Source: Diaphorobacter limosus (GTDB lineage: Bacteria > Pseudomonadota > Gammaproteobacteria > Burkholderiales > Burkholderiaceae_C). From it: DNA of 64,000 nt. The translations under genes were made by a program, and so were the position numbers. The first letter of the stretch is position 1. Each line of letters opens with the position of its first letter. Positions 29,312-39,500 of the stretch are shown here, piece by piece. The notes under the pieces were generated by a model that saw only the letters and a list, made by a program, of their open reading frames with translations, searched no databases and had not been told where the DNA came from. The stretch lies in assembly GCF_033100095.1 (NCBI RefSeq), contig NZ_CP136921.1:32501-96500 (forward strand), read 5' to 3'.

Positions 29312-31315
29312 TCAGGGCGCCTCGGCGACAAAGCTGCGCTGCAAGATGCCGCGCAGCATGCTGCCCAGCAGCGGCTGCAGCGGGTCGCTGGTTGGGGGAT
29401 CGGCGCGCAGGGCTGTGTTCAGCTCGCTCCAATGCGCGGCCACCGTGCCGGTGACCTCGGCCTGCCAGCGCGCGCCCAGTTCCTGCGCCTGTTCGGCCGG
29501 CACGCGCCCCAGGTGGGCCAGCGCCAGGTAGCGCGTGCAGGCGGCCTCGGCCATGTGCTGCAGCAGGTCTTGCGCGCCCTCCAGCTGCGCGTCCTTCTTT
29601 TGCAGATTGCGCACTGCCCAGGCGGTGCCGCCGCCCAGCAGCGCGCCCAGGGCCGTGCCCAGGCCCAGGGTCAGGCCGCCCGTGCCCACATCGATCATCG
29701 CGCCCACCTTGGCGCCGGCGGCGGCACCGGCGGCGGCACCGGCCGATGTGCCCACGGCCAGGGCCTTGTTGTCGCTGCCGCGCTGCTGCGCCGGCTGCGC
29801 GGGCGGGGGCAGCTGGGCGGGCAGCGGCCGGACAACCGCGCCCAGGCCGTGCAACTCGGCCAGCCGGGCATCGAGCGCCTGCAGCAGCTGGGCATGGCGG
29901 CCCGCACCATCCACGCCCGGACCCAGGGCGGCGCAGGCGTGCAGGTGCTGGGCCAGGGCCTGCAGTGATTGCGTGAACAGCGCCTCGTTGCGCGCCTGCC
30001 AGGCGTCGCCCAGGCGCTGCAGGGCCTGGCGCCGCTCGGGCAGCAGGCTGGATAGGCGTGCGAACAGCGCGCCGTCCTGCACCCAGCTGGCGCCAAACTC
30101 CGCCGCGCCCAGGCGTCCGCGCGGGGCCGTCTGCCAGGCGGCGGGCGCCTCGGGCGCGGGTGCGTCGCCCCAGGCGATCACGGCATCGACGGGGCCGGCC
30201 GGTTCGCTGGGTGGGGCCAGGTGCAGCCGGTCGCCCTGGGGGCTATCCATGGCGCCATGCCCGGCGTGCGGCGCCAGCAGGGCGTGCAGCGCCTCGGGCT
30301 GGATGGGGTGGGTGCACAGCAGGCCGATGTGCAGGTCGGCCGGCAGCGCCTGGCGCAGCGCGTCGAAGTCGCGGCCCTCGGTATCCAGCGTGCATTGCCG
30401 CGCCAGCCTTGCCTGCTGCCAGCCGGCCCAGGCCGCCAGCAACAGGCGCGGCAGCACCACCACCAGGGCCAGCAGCCCGACATACATCCACACCCAGCGG
30501 GCGCCGGCCACGCCTTCTCCGGCAAAGTTCTGCGTGGCGGCAATGTCCTGCAGCGAAAACGGCGCCAGGCCAAACAGCGTCAGCGGCGCAAACAGCAGGC
30601 TGACGATGGCGTGTACCTGGCTGGCATCCAGAAAGGTGCTCTCCCAGCCGAAGCGGTAGCTCACCACCAGCCCGCGCAGCAGCAGCGACAGGGCAATGCC
30701 CGCAGCCCAGGCGGCGGCGCACAGGTGCAGCACGGCGGCGGCCTGCCGGGCAAAGCGTGCGTGCGTCTGGCCCGCCCAGTGCGCGGCAAAGTCGGCGGCA
30801 ATGCGTGTGGCCAGGCTTTTGCGCCCGGCCGGCCCGGCATGGGCCTGGCGGCGCAGCAGCCATTGCTGCAGCGCCGCCAGCGCGGTGGGGGCGCTGCCCG
30901 AGCGCCGGGCGCGCCAGGCCAGCACGGCGTAGATGACCAGGTTCCAGCCCAGCACCGCCAGCAGTGGGGGCGAGAGCAGATCCACCCGGTGGGCGTTGGC
31001 AATGCGGTCGAGCAGCAGCCCGAGCAGCAGGGCCAGGAGCGGCAGGCCGCGCGCCAGCCAGAGCAGCGCGCCCGGCTGCTGCAGCGCGGCCACGCCGGCG
31101 TTGCGCCCGGCGGCCCGGGCGACGACGGCGGCCGATCGCTCCAGCACCACCTCGGCCACGCCCACGCGCTGCGCGCCGCGCTCGCGTGCGGCGGCCAGCG
31201 CCTGGCGCGTGGCCTCGTCCCATTCGATCTGGCTGACCAGGGTGCGTTCGGTGTCGGCCCGCTCCAGGGCCTGGGCCAGCGTCACGGTGCGCAGTTCTTG
31301 CCAGCTCAGGTGCAT
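29312..31315 (-). CDS. DUF2868-like membrane protein
   Basis: A 667-aa protein. The N-terminus is soluble (SWQELRTVTLAQALERADTERTLVSQIEWDEATRQAL). Membrane helices lie at about 85-105, 115-135, 200-225, 250-280 and 310-335, followed by a long cytosolic part with a Gly/Ala-rich hydrophobic stretch (AGAAAGAAAGAKVGAMIDVGTGGLTLGLG). The arrangement resembles DUF2868 proteins, in which a GTPase-like DUF3482 partner is often adjacent; none is seen here. The start at 31315 is 3 bases from the hpnE stop; an in-frame extension upstream would run antisense to nothing but overlap hpnE and was rejected. Function unknown. Confidence 0.6.
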   Translation of the reverse strand: MHLSWQELRTVTLAQALERADTERTLVSQIEWDEATRQALAAARERGAQRVGVAEVVLERSAAVVARAAGRNAGVAALQQPGALLWLARGLPLLALLLGLLLDRIANAHRVDLLSPPLLAVLGWNLVIYAVLAWRARRSGSAPTALAALQQWLLRRQAHAGPAGRKSLATRIAADFAAHWAGQTHARFARQAAAVLHLCAAAWAAGIALSLLLRGLVVSYRFGWESTFLDASQVHAIVSLLFAPLTLFGLAPFSLQDIAATQNFAGEGVAGARWVWMYVGLLALVVVLPRLLLAAWAGWQQARLARQCTLDTEGRDFDALRQALPADLHIGLLCTHPIQPEALHALLAPHAGHGAMDSPQGDRLHLAPPSEPAGPVDAVIAWGDAPAPEAPAAWQTAPRGRLGAAEFGASWVQDGALFARLSSLLPERRQALQRLGDAWQARNEALFTQSLQALAQHLHACAALGPGVDGAGRHAQLLQALDARLAELHGLGAVVRPLPAQLPPPAQPAQQRGSDNKALAVGTSAGAAAGAAAGAKVGAMIDVGTGGLTLGLGTALGALLGGGTAWAVRNLQKKDAQLEGAQDLLQHMAEAACTRYLALAHLGRVPAEQAQELGARWQAEVTGTVAAHWSELNTALRADPPTSDPLQPLLGSMLRGILQRSFVAEAP

Positions 31316-31317
31316 GG

Positions 31318-32601
31318 CTACCCTTTCAAATCCTGCGCCGCGGCCACCCCATGCAGCACGGCGCCCTCCAGTGTCGCAGGGTAGGGGCCGGCCACATAGT
31401 CGGCGCAGGCCTGCAGGCCGGGCGCGATGTGGCGCGGCGGTCGCGCCAGGGCGGGCGTGCAGGCAAAGGTGGCGCGCTTTTCCACCACGGTTTGCACCAC
31501 CCGCAGGCCGGGCAGGCCCAGGTCTTCGGCGGCCTGGGCCAGCACCTCGCGCTCCAGCTGGGCGCGCTCGCCCTCGAAGGCGCTGACCACGAAGGCCAGC
31601 AGGCCGCGCTGGCCATCGAGCCGCGCGCGGTCGAAGACGAACTGCGCCGGGCGCCCGGCGCGCGGGCGCAGCGCCAGCATGGGGCGCGCCAGCAGGGCGG
31701 CGGGGGCCCCGGGCAGTTCGGCATAGACGGTGGCGATGGCGCCATGGCGCAGGGCCTGTGCGCAGGCGGCCCAGGACTGCAGGGCCGCAGTGGTACCGGC
31801 CTGCGCCACCAGGCGCGCGGCCTCGTGGCTGCCGCTGGCCAGCAGCACGGCATCGAATGGCTCGTCGTCCACCAGCCAGCCTGCGCCGCCCCGCGCTAGG
31901 GTCTGCACGCGCCGGCCCAGATGCACGGCGTGGCCGCGCTCCTGCAGCCAGCGCGCTGCGGGCTCCGGGAACAGCGCGCCCAGGTCGCGCCGCGGCAGCA
32001 GCAGGTTGGAGCCGCCGCGCCCGGCAAACAGGCTGTCGCGCAGCACGCGCAAGAACACCTGGCCGCAGGCCGCGCCAGCGGGGGTGTTCAGGGCCGAGAC
32101 GCACAGCGGGTCTATGAATTCATCGATCAGCCTGCCCGGCAGGCCGGCGCACAGGCCGGCCACGCTGGTGCCCGGTGGGCAGGCAAAGCCGGCCAGGCGC
32201 CAGCGTGCCGCGCGCGCCAGCAGCGCCAGGCGCTCGCCCAGGCTCCAGCCGCGTGCGCGGGCGATGCCGGTGAGCGCGTCCCAGGGCGGTGGAACATCGG
32301 GCAGCTGCAGGCCGGCGCCGTCAGGAAAGACCAGCTGCAACGGCAGGCGCAGCAGGGCCTGGTCGGGGTCCACGCCCACGGCGCGCATCAGTCGCAGGCA
32401 TTCGGTGTAGGCGCCTATCAGGATGTGCTGGCCGTTGTCCAGCAGCACCGGCGTGCCGTCGGCGCGCTGCGCGGCCACGGCGCGGGCGCGCCCGCCCGGC
32501 GCGCGGCCGGCCTCGAAGACGGTGACAGCGTGGCCGGCCTGCGCCGCCTGCACGGCGGCGGCCATGCCGCCCCAGCCGGCGCCGATGACGGCAACCTTCA
32601 C
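31318..32601 (-). CDS. hpnE: hydroxysqualene dehydroxylase HpnE
   Basis: A 427-aa amine-oxidase-like flavoprotein. The N-terminal Rossmann motif is VAVIGAGWGGMAAAVQAAQAGHAVTVFEAG, followed by GGRAR and LLDNGQHILIGAYTE, typical of HpnE. The enzyme reduces hydroxysqualene to squalene, the last step after HpnC and HpnD. Its start overlaps the hpnD stop by 4 bases. Shc (squalene-hopene cyclase) is not in the window. Confidence 0.9.
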   Translation of the reverse strand: MKVAVIGAGWGGMAAAVQAAQAGHAVTVFEAGRAPGGRARAVAAQRADGTPVLLDNGQHILIGAYTECLRLMRAVGVDPDQALLRLPLQLVFPDGAGLQLPDVPPPWDALTGIARARGWSLGERLALLARAARWRLAGFACPPGTSVAGLCAGLPGRLIDEFIDPLCVSALNTPAGAACGQVFLRVLRDSLFAGRGGSNLLLPRRDLGALFPEPAARWLQERGHAVHLGRRVQTLARGGAGWLVDDEPFDAVLLASGSHEAARLVAQAGTTAALQSWAACAQALRHGAIATVYAELPGAPAALLARPMLALRPRAGRPAQFVFDRARLDGQRGLLAFVVSAFEGERAQLEREVLAQAAEDLGLPGLRVVQTVVEKRATFACTPALARPPRHIAPGLQACADYVAGPYPATLEGAVLHGVAAAQDLKG

Positions 32602-33440
32602 ATCAGACCCAGTGCCTGCATCTTCCAGGCCAGCCAGAACTTGCGCAGCGGTGTCAGGCTGGTGCGCTGGTGCAGCACCTGAAAGCCGTCGGCCTCGATC
32701 TCGCGCAGCAGCGTGCGGTAGATGCTGGCCATCATCAGGCCGGGCTTTTGCGTGCGCCGGTCCACCTCGGGCAGCAGGGCCAGGGCCTGGTCGTAGAACA
32801 GGTGGGCGCGCTCGGCCTGAAAACGCATCAGGGAGGTGAAACGGTCGGAATATGTGCGGTTGCTGATTTCATTGGCCGTGACCTCGAACTGCTGCAGTTC
32901 GCTCACCGGCAGGTAGATGCGCCCGCGCATGGCGTCCTCGCCCACGTCGCGGATGATGTTGGTGAGCTGGAAGGCCAGGCCCAGCTTGTGCGCATACTGC
33001 GTGGTGTGCGCGTCTTGCTGGCCGAAGATCTGCGCGGCCACCTCGCCCACCACGCCGGCCACCAGGTGGCAGTAGCGCTGCAGGCTGCGAAAGTCGGCGT
33101 AGCGCGCCTGCTCCAGATCCATCTGGCAGCCTTCGATGACCGCCTGCAGCTGATCCTGGCGCAGGCCATGTGCGGGCACATGCGGCATCAGTGCCTGCAT
33201 CACGGGGTGGCTGGGCTGGCCGGCGAAGGCTTTGGCCACCTCGTCCTGCCACCAGGCCAGCTTGGCCTGGGCCACGCCGGGGTCGCTGACTTCGTCCACC
33301 ACATCGTCCACCTCGCGGCAAAAGGCATAAAAGGCGGTGATGGCCGCGCGCCGTTCCTTGGGCAGGAACAGGAAGGCGTAATAAAAGCTGCTGCCCGATG
33401 CGGCAGCCTTTTCCTGTGCGTATTGTTCTGGGGTACTCAT
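32598..33440 (-). CDS. hpnD: presqualene diphosphate synthase HpnD
   Basis: A 280-aa squalene/phytoene synthase-fold enzyme that couples two farnesyl diphosphates to presqualene diphosphate. The first Asp-rich motif is CREVDDVVDEVSD (about 51-63) and the second NIIRDVGEDAMRGRIYLP, with the usual DxxxD spacing. The start at 33440 (MSTPEQYAQEKAAASGSSFYYAF) matches HpnD family N-termini. It lies between hpnE (overlapping) and the UbiA-family gene (49-base gap). Confidence 0.92.
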   Translation of the reverse strand: MSTPEQYAQEKAAASGSSFYYAFLFLPKERRAAITAFYAFCREVDDVVDEVSDPGVAQAKLAWWQDEVAKAFAGQPSHPVMQALMPHVPAHGLRQDQLQAVIEGCQMDLEQARYADFRSLQRYCHLVAGVVGEVAAQIFGQQDAHTTQYAHKLGLAFQLTNIIRDVGEDAMRGRIYLPVSELQQFEVTANEISNRTYSDRFTSLMRFQAERAHLFYDQALALLPEVDRRTQKPGLMMASIYRTLLREIEADGFQVLHQRTSLTPLRKFWLAWKMQALGLM

Positions 33441-33489
33441 CGCGGGGCGGGGGTGGCTGGGCGGCGATTGTCCCATGTGCGCCACGGGC

Positions 33490-34416
33490 TCAATGCTGCA
33501 GCGCGACCAGGGCAAAACCCGCGGCCATGCCCACACCATGCAGCAGGGTGGCCGCCACGGTGAGGGCCAGCGCCGGTTTCAGGCGCTGGGGCTGATGCGC
33601 CCGCTGCAGCAGCAGGCTGGCTGCGGCCAGCGACAGGGGCAGGGACACCAGCCCCCACAGCGCCGTGGCTGGCGGTATCAGCAGCCACACGCTGGCCGCC
33701 AGCCAGCCGTGCGCGGCCAGCACCAGGCCCAGGTAGGCCCAGGCCGCGCCCAGCGGCCCCAGACGCACGGCCAGGGTGTGCTTGCCCACGCGCGCGTCGG
33801 CATCGGCGTCGGGGCAGCCGTTGATGAGCAGCAGCGCCGCCACCAGCAGCGCAAAACTCAGCGCCGCGCTGGCCGGGATGATGAAGAACTGGCGCCGCTG
33901 CACATAGTCGCTGCCCAGCACCACCAGAAACCAGGCGCCCGCGACCACCGGCTCGCCCAGCCCGCGCGCCATCAGGCGCAGCGGCGGGGCCGAATAGGCC
34001 CACACCAGCAGCAGCCCGGCCAGGCCCAGCAGTAGCACGCCGCCGGCGGTCTTCACGGCCAGCAGCAGGCCGGCGGGTACCAGCACCAGCAGCAGGGTGT
34101 GGGCCAGGGCCGCGGTCTGGCCTTCGGTGACCAGGCCGCGCTGGATCAGCCGCGAGCCGCCGGTGAAGGGGTAGATGCCCTGGTGGTTGGCGGCGTCGGC
34201 GCCGCTTTTGGCATCGTGCAGGTCGTTGAGCAGGTTGCCGGCTGCATGGGCCAGCACCGCCAGCAGCGTGGCGGCGGCCGCCAGCCACCAGTCCAGGCCA
34301 CAGCCACAGGCGGCGGCCGTGGCCGTGCCCAGCAGGCAGGCGACCACGGTGAGCAGCAGGAACGCCGGGCGCGTCATGCGCCACAGCAGGGCCGGGGAGG
34401 GTGTGCTGCCCGCCAT
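33490..34416 (-). CDS. UbiA-family prenyltransferase in the hpn cluster
   Basis: A 308-aa protein with eight or nine membrane helices. The first Asp-rich motif is NLLNDLHDAKSGAD, with the NDxxD pattern of UbiA/MenA enzymes; the second is INGCPDADADARVGKHTLAVRLG. The family attaches isoprenoid diphosphates to aromatic or other acceptors. It begins one base after the hpnC stop and sits between hpnC and hpnD, so it is part of this operon. MenA-like features suggest a naphthoate-type acceptor, but no menaquinone genes are nearby; the substrate is unknown. Confidence 0.8.
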   Translation of the reverse strand: MAGSTPSPALLWRMTRPAFLLLTVVACLLGTATAAACGCGLDWWLAAAATLLAVLAHAAGNLLNDLHDAKSGADAANHQGIYPFTGGSRLIQRGLVTEGQTAALAHTLLLVLVPAGLLLAVKTAGGVLLLGLAGLLLVWAYSAPPLRLMARGLGEPVVAGAWFLVVLGSDYVQRRQFFIIPASAALSFALLVAALLLINGCPDADADARVGKHTLAVRLGPLGAAWAYLGLVLAAHGWLAASVWLLIPPATALWGLVSLPLSLAAASLLLQRAHQPQRLKPALALTVAATLLHGVGMAAGFALVALQH

Positions 34417-35304
34417 CTACATCGCCAGCGCGCGCGCCGCCATGCGCAGCCAGTCCAGCGGCCGCAGCACCGGGCGCTGGCACAGGCTGGCACCCTGCAG
34501 CGCGTCCACCTTGTCCAGGATGCGCAGGCCGCCTTGCACCACCAGGCGCAGCTCCCAGCCGGCTCGCCCCGGCAGACGATGCACCAGGGGGGCACCCTGC
34601 AGCATCAGGGCGCGGGCCCAGGCGGCGCAGTCCAGGATCAGGCGGTCGCTGGCGGCCGAGCGTTGGCGCGCCGCCAGGTCGGCGCGCGCCACGCCGTGGG
34701 CGGCGCAGTCGGCGTCGGTCAGGTAGTGGCGCCCGCGTGGCAGGTCCACACTCAGGTCCTGCCAGAAATTGATGAGCTGCAGGGCGCTGCAAATGGCGTC
34801 GCTTTCGCGCAACGCAGCGTCGTCCTGCACGCCGTACAGGTGCAGCAGCAATCGCCCCACGGGATTGGCCGAGCGCCGGCAGTAGTCCAGCAGCTCCTCG
34901 CGGTCGGGGTAGCAGGCGCCGGCCTCGGTCATGGCCACGTCCTGGGCAAAGGCGTCCAGCAGGTCCTTGAGCAGCGCCGTGGGCAGCCGGTGGCTTTGCA
35001 GCGCGACCTGCAGCGGCCCGAACACGCCGGCCCAGCGTGCGCCGGGTGCCTGGCCCGCGGCTGCCGCGCGCAGTTCGGCGCGGTAGGCGGCCAGGTCGGA
35101 CAGGCGTTCGCCGGCCGTGGCCTCGCCTTCGTCGGCAATGTCATCGGCGGTGCGCGCAAAGGCGTAGATGGCGGCAACCGGCTGCCGCAGCCCCGGCGGG
35201 CACAGCAGCGAGGCGACGGGAAAGTTTTCGTAATGCGTGACGGGCGCAGCCATGGCTGGCGCGAGGGTGTCGGGTGATGAGGGGCTGGGGTTCACGGCCG
35301 GCAT
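34417..35304 (-). CDS. hpnC: hydroxysqualene synthase HpnC
   Basis: A 295-aa trans-isoprenyl-diphosphate-synthase-fold protein that converts presqualene diphosphate to hydroxysqualene. Motifs: HYENFPVASLLCPPGLRQPVAAIYAFARTADDIADEG with the first DxxxD, and LQLINFWQDLSVDLPRGRHYL with the second. The start is uncertain: MPAVNPSP at 35304 or MAAPVTHYENFPV at 35253; the latter begins right at family similarity. It is the first gene of hpnC-UbiA-hpnD-hpnE. Its promoter region is shared with the divergent RND efflux genes. Confidence 0.9.
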   Translation of the reverse strand: MPAVNPSPSSPDTLAPAMAAPVTHYENFPVASLLCPPGLRQPVAAIYAFARTADDIADEGEATAGERLSDLAAYRAELRAAAAGQAPGARWAGVFGPLQVALQSHRLPTALLKDLLDAFAQDVAMTEAGACYPDREELLDYCRRSANPVGRLLLHLYGVQDDAALRESDAICSALQLINFWQDLSVDLPRGRHYLTDADCAAHGVARADLAARQRSAASDRLILDCAAWARALMLQGAPLVHRLPGRAGWELRLVVQGGLRILDKVDALQGASLCQRPVLRPLDWLRMAARALAM

Positions 35305-35310
35305 TGTCGC

Positions 35311-35340
35311 TTGACAGTGAAAATAGGTTTCACATAGATT
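35311..35340 (+). promoter_or_regulatory. promoter with embedded operator for RND efflux genes
   Basis: -35 TTGACA (35311-35316), an 18-nt spacer and -10-like TAGATT (35335-35340). The spacer contains the inverted repeat GTGAAA-N5-TTTCAC (35317-35333), a position where a TetR- or similar repressor would block polymerase. Two direct repeats ATTACCAACC / ATTACTAACC (35338-35347, 35349-35358) follow with an 11-bp period. No regulator gene is adjacent. Confidence 0.5.
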
Positions 35341-35395
35341 ACCAACCAATTACTAACCGATCAGTCATTAAGCGCCGTTGGGCGCGCTTCGTTCC

Positions 35396-36589
35396 ATGCC
35401 AAGCTTTCCTGCCCTGACGCGGCCCCGTTCGGGGCTTTTTTTGTGCAGTCTGACCGCCTGCGTGGCGCTGCTGACGGCCTGCTCGCGCCATGAGCCTGCG
35501 CCCGAGCCGGTGCGTTCCGTCAAGCTCGTGACCGTCGGGCCGTCTGCGCTGCAGATGCAGCTGGAGTATGCGGGCGAGGTGCGCGCGCGCATCGAGTCGC
35601 GCATCGGTTTTCGCGTCGCCGGCAAGATCGTGCAGCGCCAGGCCGAGCTGGGCCAGCGTGTGCAGGCCGGCCAGTTGCTGGCGCGCCTGGATGTGAGCGA
35701 CTATGCCCTGGCCACCCAGGCCGCGCGCGCCCAGGTGGCGGCGGCGACCACGCAGCGCGATCTGGCGGCGGCGGACTTTGAGCGCTTCTCCAAGCTCAAG
35801 GCGCAGAACTTCATCAGCGGCGCCGAGCTGGATCGGCGCGAAGCGCAACTCAAGTCGGCCCAGGCGCAGCTTGATCAGGCGCGCGCGCAACTGGCCACGC
35901 AGGGCCACCAGGCCGACTACACGCGCCTGCTGGCCGATGCCGCCGGCGTGGTGACGGGCATAGAGGCCGAGCCCGGCCAGGTGGTGGCGGCCGGTACGCC
36001 GGTGGTGCGCATTGCGCGTGACGGCCCGCGCGATGCGGTGTTCTTCGTGCCCGAGGATAGGGTGGGCCAGCTGCGCGTGGGCCTGCCGGTGCAGGTGCGT
36101 GCCTGGTCGGCCGATACGCTGATGCCGGGCGAGGTGCGCGAGGTGGCGGCCAGCGCCGACCCGGTGACGCGCACCTTCCTGGTCAAGGTAGCGGTGCAGG
36201 CCAAGGATGTGCCGCCGCTGGGGGCCACGGTCTATGTCACGCCGCAATGGCATGCGGCCGAGGGCCTGCAGGCCATCAAGCTGCCCACGAGCAGCCTGCG
36301 CCAAGAGGGCGGTGAGACGGCGGTGTGGGTGTACGAGCCGGGCGACGGCGGCGGCGGCGGCGGTACGGTGCGCTCGCAGGTGGTGCAGGTGGCCACGGCC
36401 GACGGCAACGAGGCCGTGATCGCCGCCGGCCTGGCGCCCGGCATGCAGGTGGTGGCCTCGGGGGTGCATGTGCTCACGCCTGGGCAAAAGGTCACGGTAT
36501 ACAAGCCAAAATTCGACAAAACGCCCGCAGATAAAGCGCCGGCAGCTATCAATAATGATAAAGCTGCGGCGCCTGCCGCGGTGCGTTGA
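35396..36589 (+). CDS. RND efflux periplasmic adaptor lipoprotein
   Basis: A 397-aa membrane-fusion protein. The lipobox LLTAC-S (about residue 29) predicts a lipid-anchored periplasmic protein. A biotinyl-like half (RIGFRVAGKIVQRQAELGQRVQAGQLLARLD), an alpha-hairpin (about 105-170) and the second lipoyl half (ADAAGVVTGIEAEPGQVVAAGTPVVRIA) come next, then beta-barrel and membrane-proximal domains. A GDGGGGGG loop near 325 and an Ala/Lys-rich tail end it. The ATG at 35396 was chosen over the upstream TTG. It bridges the RND pump 9 bases downstream to an outer-membrane channel not encoded here. Confidence 0.9.
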   Translation: MPSFPALTRPRSGLFLCSLTACVALLTACSRHEPAPEPVRSVKLVTVGPSALQMQLEYAGEVRARIESRIGFRVAGKIVQRQAELGQRVQAGQLLARLDVSDYALATQAARAQVAAATTQRDLAAADFERFSKLKAQNFISGAELDRREAQLKSAQAQLDQARAQLATQGHQADYTRLLADAAGVVTGIEAEPGQVVAAGTPVVRIARDGPRDAVFFVPEDRVGQLRVGLPVQVRAWSADTLMPGEVREVAASADPVTRTFLVKVAVQAKDVPPLGATVYVTPQWHAAEGLQAIKLPTSSLRQEGGETAVWVYEPGDGGGGGGTVRSQVVQVATADGNEAVIAAGLAPGMQVVASGVHVLTPGQKVTVYKPKFDKTPADKAPAAINNDKAAAPAAVR

Positions 36590-36598
36590 GGGCAGGCC

Positions 36599-39500
36599 AT
36601 GGCGTTGCTGGAACCCAAGAAGGGCTTCAACCTCTCGCGCTGGGCGCTGGAACATGTGCCGCTGACGCGCTACCTGATGGTGGTGCTGATGCTGCTGGGC
36701 TTTGCCGCGTACTTCCAGCTGGGGCAGGACGAGGATCCGCCGTTCACCTTCCGCGCCATGGTGATCCACACCAACTGGCCCGGCGCCACGGCGCAGCAGG
36801 TGGCCGAGCAGGTCACCGACAAGATCGAGCGCACGCTGCAGGAGGTGCCCTACGCCGACAAGATCCGCAGCTACAGCAAGCCGGGCGAGTCGCAGGTGAT
36901 CTTCGAGCTCAAGGATTCCTCCAAGCCGGCCGAGGTCGCCAACACCTGGTACCAGGTGCGCAAGAAGATCGGTGACATGCGCCATACCCTGCCGGGCAAC
37001 ATCCAGGGGCCGTTCTTCAACGACGAGTTTGGCGACGTGTACGGCGTGATCTACGCGCTGCGCGGCGAGGGCTTCGGCTACGCCGAATTGAAGGACTTCG
37101 CCGACGACACGCGTCAGCGGCTGCTGCGCGTGAAGGACGTGGCCAAGGTCGAGCAGTTCGGCGTGCAGCCCGAGAAGATCTGGATCGAGGTCTCGCAAAA
37201 GCGCCTGGCGCAGCTGGGGCTGGATCAGGCCGGCGTGCTGCAGCAGCTGGGCAGCCAGAACGCGGTGGAGAGCGCCGGCACCATACAGACGCCGCAGGAC
37301 ATGGTGCAGGTGCGCGTGGCCGGGCAGTTCACCAGCGTGGAGCAGCTGCGCGCCATGCCGATTCGCGCACCCCAGTCCCAGGCCCAGCTGCGCCTGGGCG
37401 ACATTGCCGAGGTGCACCGCGGCTATGTCGATCCGCCCGACGTCAAGGTGCGCTTCCAGGGCCAGGAGGTGATCGCGCTGGGCATCTCCATGACCAAGGG
37501 CGGCGACATCATCGCCCTGGGCAAGGCGCTGCGCGCCGCCGTGGCCGACATCCAGCAGCGCCTGCCCGCCGGCGTGGAGCTGGCGCAGGTGCAAGACCAG
37601 CCGGCGGCCGTGGCGGCGTCGGTGAACGACTTTGTCAAGGTGCTGATCGAGGCCGTGGTCATCGTGCTGGCGGTGAGCTTTGTGTCGCTGGGGCTGCACA
37701 AGGGCGGGCGCTTTGGCTGGTACGTGGACTGGCGGCCGGGCCTGGTGGTGGCCATCACCATCCCGCTGGTGCTGGCCGTCACCTTTCTGGCCATGCATTA
37801 CTTCGGCATAGGGCTGCACAAGGTGTCGCTGGGCTCGCTCATCATTGCCCTGGGGCTGATGGTGGACGACGCCATCATTGCCGTGGAGATGATGGTGCGC
37901 AAGATGGAGGAGGGCTACGACAAGATGCGTGCCGCCACCTTTGCCTACGACATCACGGCCATGCCCATGCTGACCGGCACGCTGATCACGGCGGCCGGCT
38001 TTTTGCCGATCGGCATCGCCAAGTCGGTGACCGGCGAATACACCTTCGCCATCTTTGCCGTGACGGTGATCGCGCTGGTGCTGTCGTGGATCGTCTCGGT
38101 GTACTTCGTGCCTTACCTGGGCACGCTGCTGCTGCGGGTCAAGCCGCACGACCCCGATGCGCCTCCGCACGAGGTCTTCGACACGCCGTTCTATGCGCGT
38201 TTTCGCCGTACGGTGGACTGGTGCGTGCGCCGTCGCTGGACCACGTTGGCCATCACCCTGGCCATTTTTGCGCTGGGGCTGGTGGGCATGGGGCGGGTGC
38301 AGCAGCAGTTCTTCCCTGATTCGAGCCGGCCCGAGGTGATGGTGGAGCTGTGGTACCCCGAGGGCACCTCGTTTGCCGCCAACGAGGAGGTGACGCTGCG
38401 CGTGGAGCAGCGCCTGTTGCAGCAGGCCGGGGTGAAGAACGTGGCCACCTGGGTCGGTTCGGGCACGCCGCGCTTTTATCTGCCGCTGGACCAGGTGTTT
38501 CCGCAGAGCAATGTGTCGCAGTTCATCGTGCAGGCCGCCAGCCTGGGCGAGCGCGAGCAGTTGCGCCGCAGCCTGCCGGCGCTGCTGGCCACCGAGTTTC
38601 CGGAGGCGCGCGGCCGCGTCAAGCTGCTGCCCAATGGCCCGCCCGTGCCCTATCCGGTGCAGTTTCGCGTGATCGGCAGCGACCCGGCCGTATTGCGCCA
38701 GCGTGCCGACGAGGTCAAGACCGTGATGCGCGCCAACACCCACATGATCGGCGTGAACGACAACTGGAACGAGTCGGTGAAGGCCGTGCGCCTGGAGATC
38801 GACCAGGAGAAGGCCCGCGCCCTGGGGGTGAGCAGCCAGTCCATCGCCCAGGCGGCACGCACCATGTTCACCGGCACCACGGTCGGCCAGTACCGTGAGG
38901 GTGATCGCCTGATCGACATCGTGCTGCGCCAGAGCCAGGACGAGCGCGACACCATCTCCGGCATCGCCAACGCCTATCTGCCCACGGCCTCTGGGCGCTC
39001 CATTCCGCTCACGCAGATCGCCCGGCCGGTGTTCAGCTGGGAGCCCGGGGTGATGTGGCGCTCCGGCCGCGACTACGCCATCACCGTGCAGGGCGACCTG
39101 GTGGAAGGCATGCAGGGTGCCACCATCACCGAGCAGTTGCTGCCCGAGCTGCGCACGCTCGAGGCGCGCTGGCAGGCCACCGGCGGCAACGGCGTGCGTA
39201 TCGAGGTCGCGGGCGCGGTGGAGGAGAGCAGCAAGGGCTCGTCCTCCATCGTGGCTGGCGTACCCATCATGCTGTTCATTGTGTTCACGCTGCTCATGCT
39301 GCAGCTGCACAGCTTTAGCCGCTCCATGCTGGTCTTTCTGACCGGGCCACTGGGCATTGCCGGTGTGGCCGGGGCGCTGCTGTTGCTGGGCCGGCCGTTC
39401 GGCTTCGTGGCGCTGCTGGGGGTAATTGCGCTCATGGGCATGATCCAGCGCAATTCCGTGATCCTGATTGACCAGATCGAGCTCAACCGCGCCGCTGGCC

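Noticed and set aside
31318..35304. Squalene-hopene cyclase (shc) expected with hpnCDE
   Set aside because: No frame in the neighbourhood has cyclase QW or DxDD motifs; it is not in this window.
35339..39310. Open frame of about 1300 codons antisense to the RND permease
   Set aside because: It is His/Arg/Gln-rich with no domain, and arises from the GC3 bias of the real gene on the plus strand.
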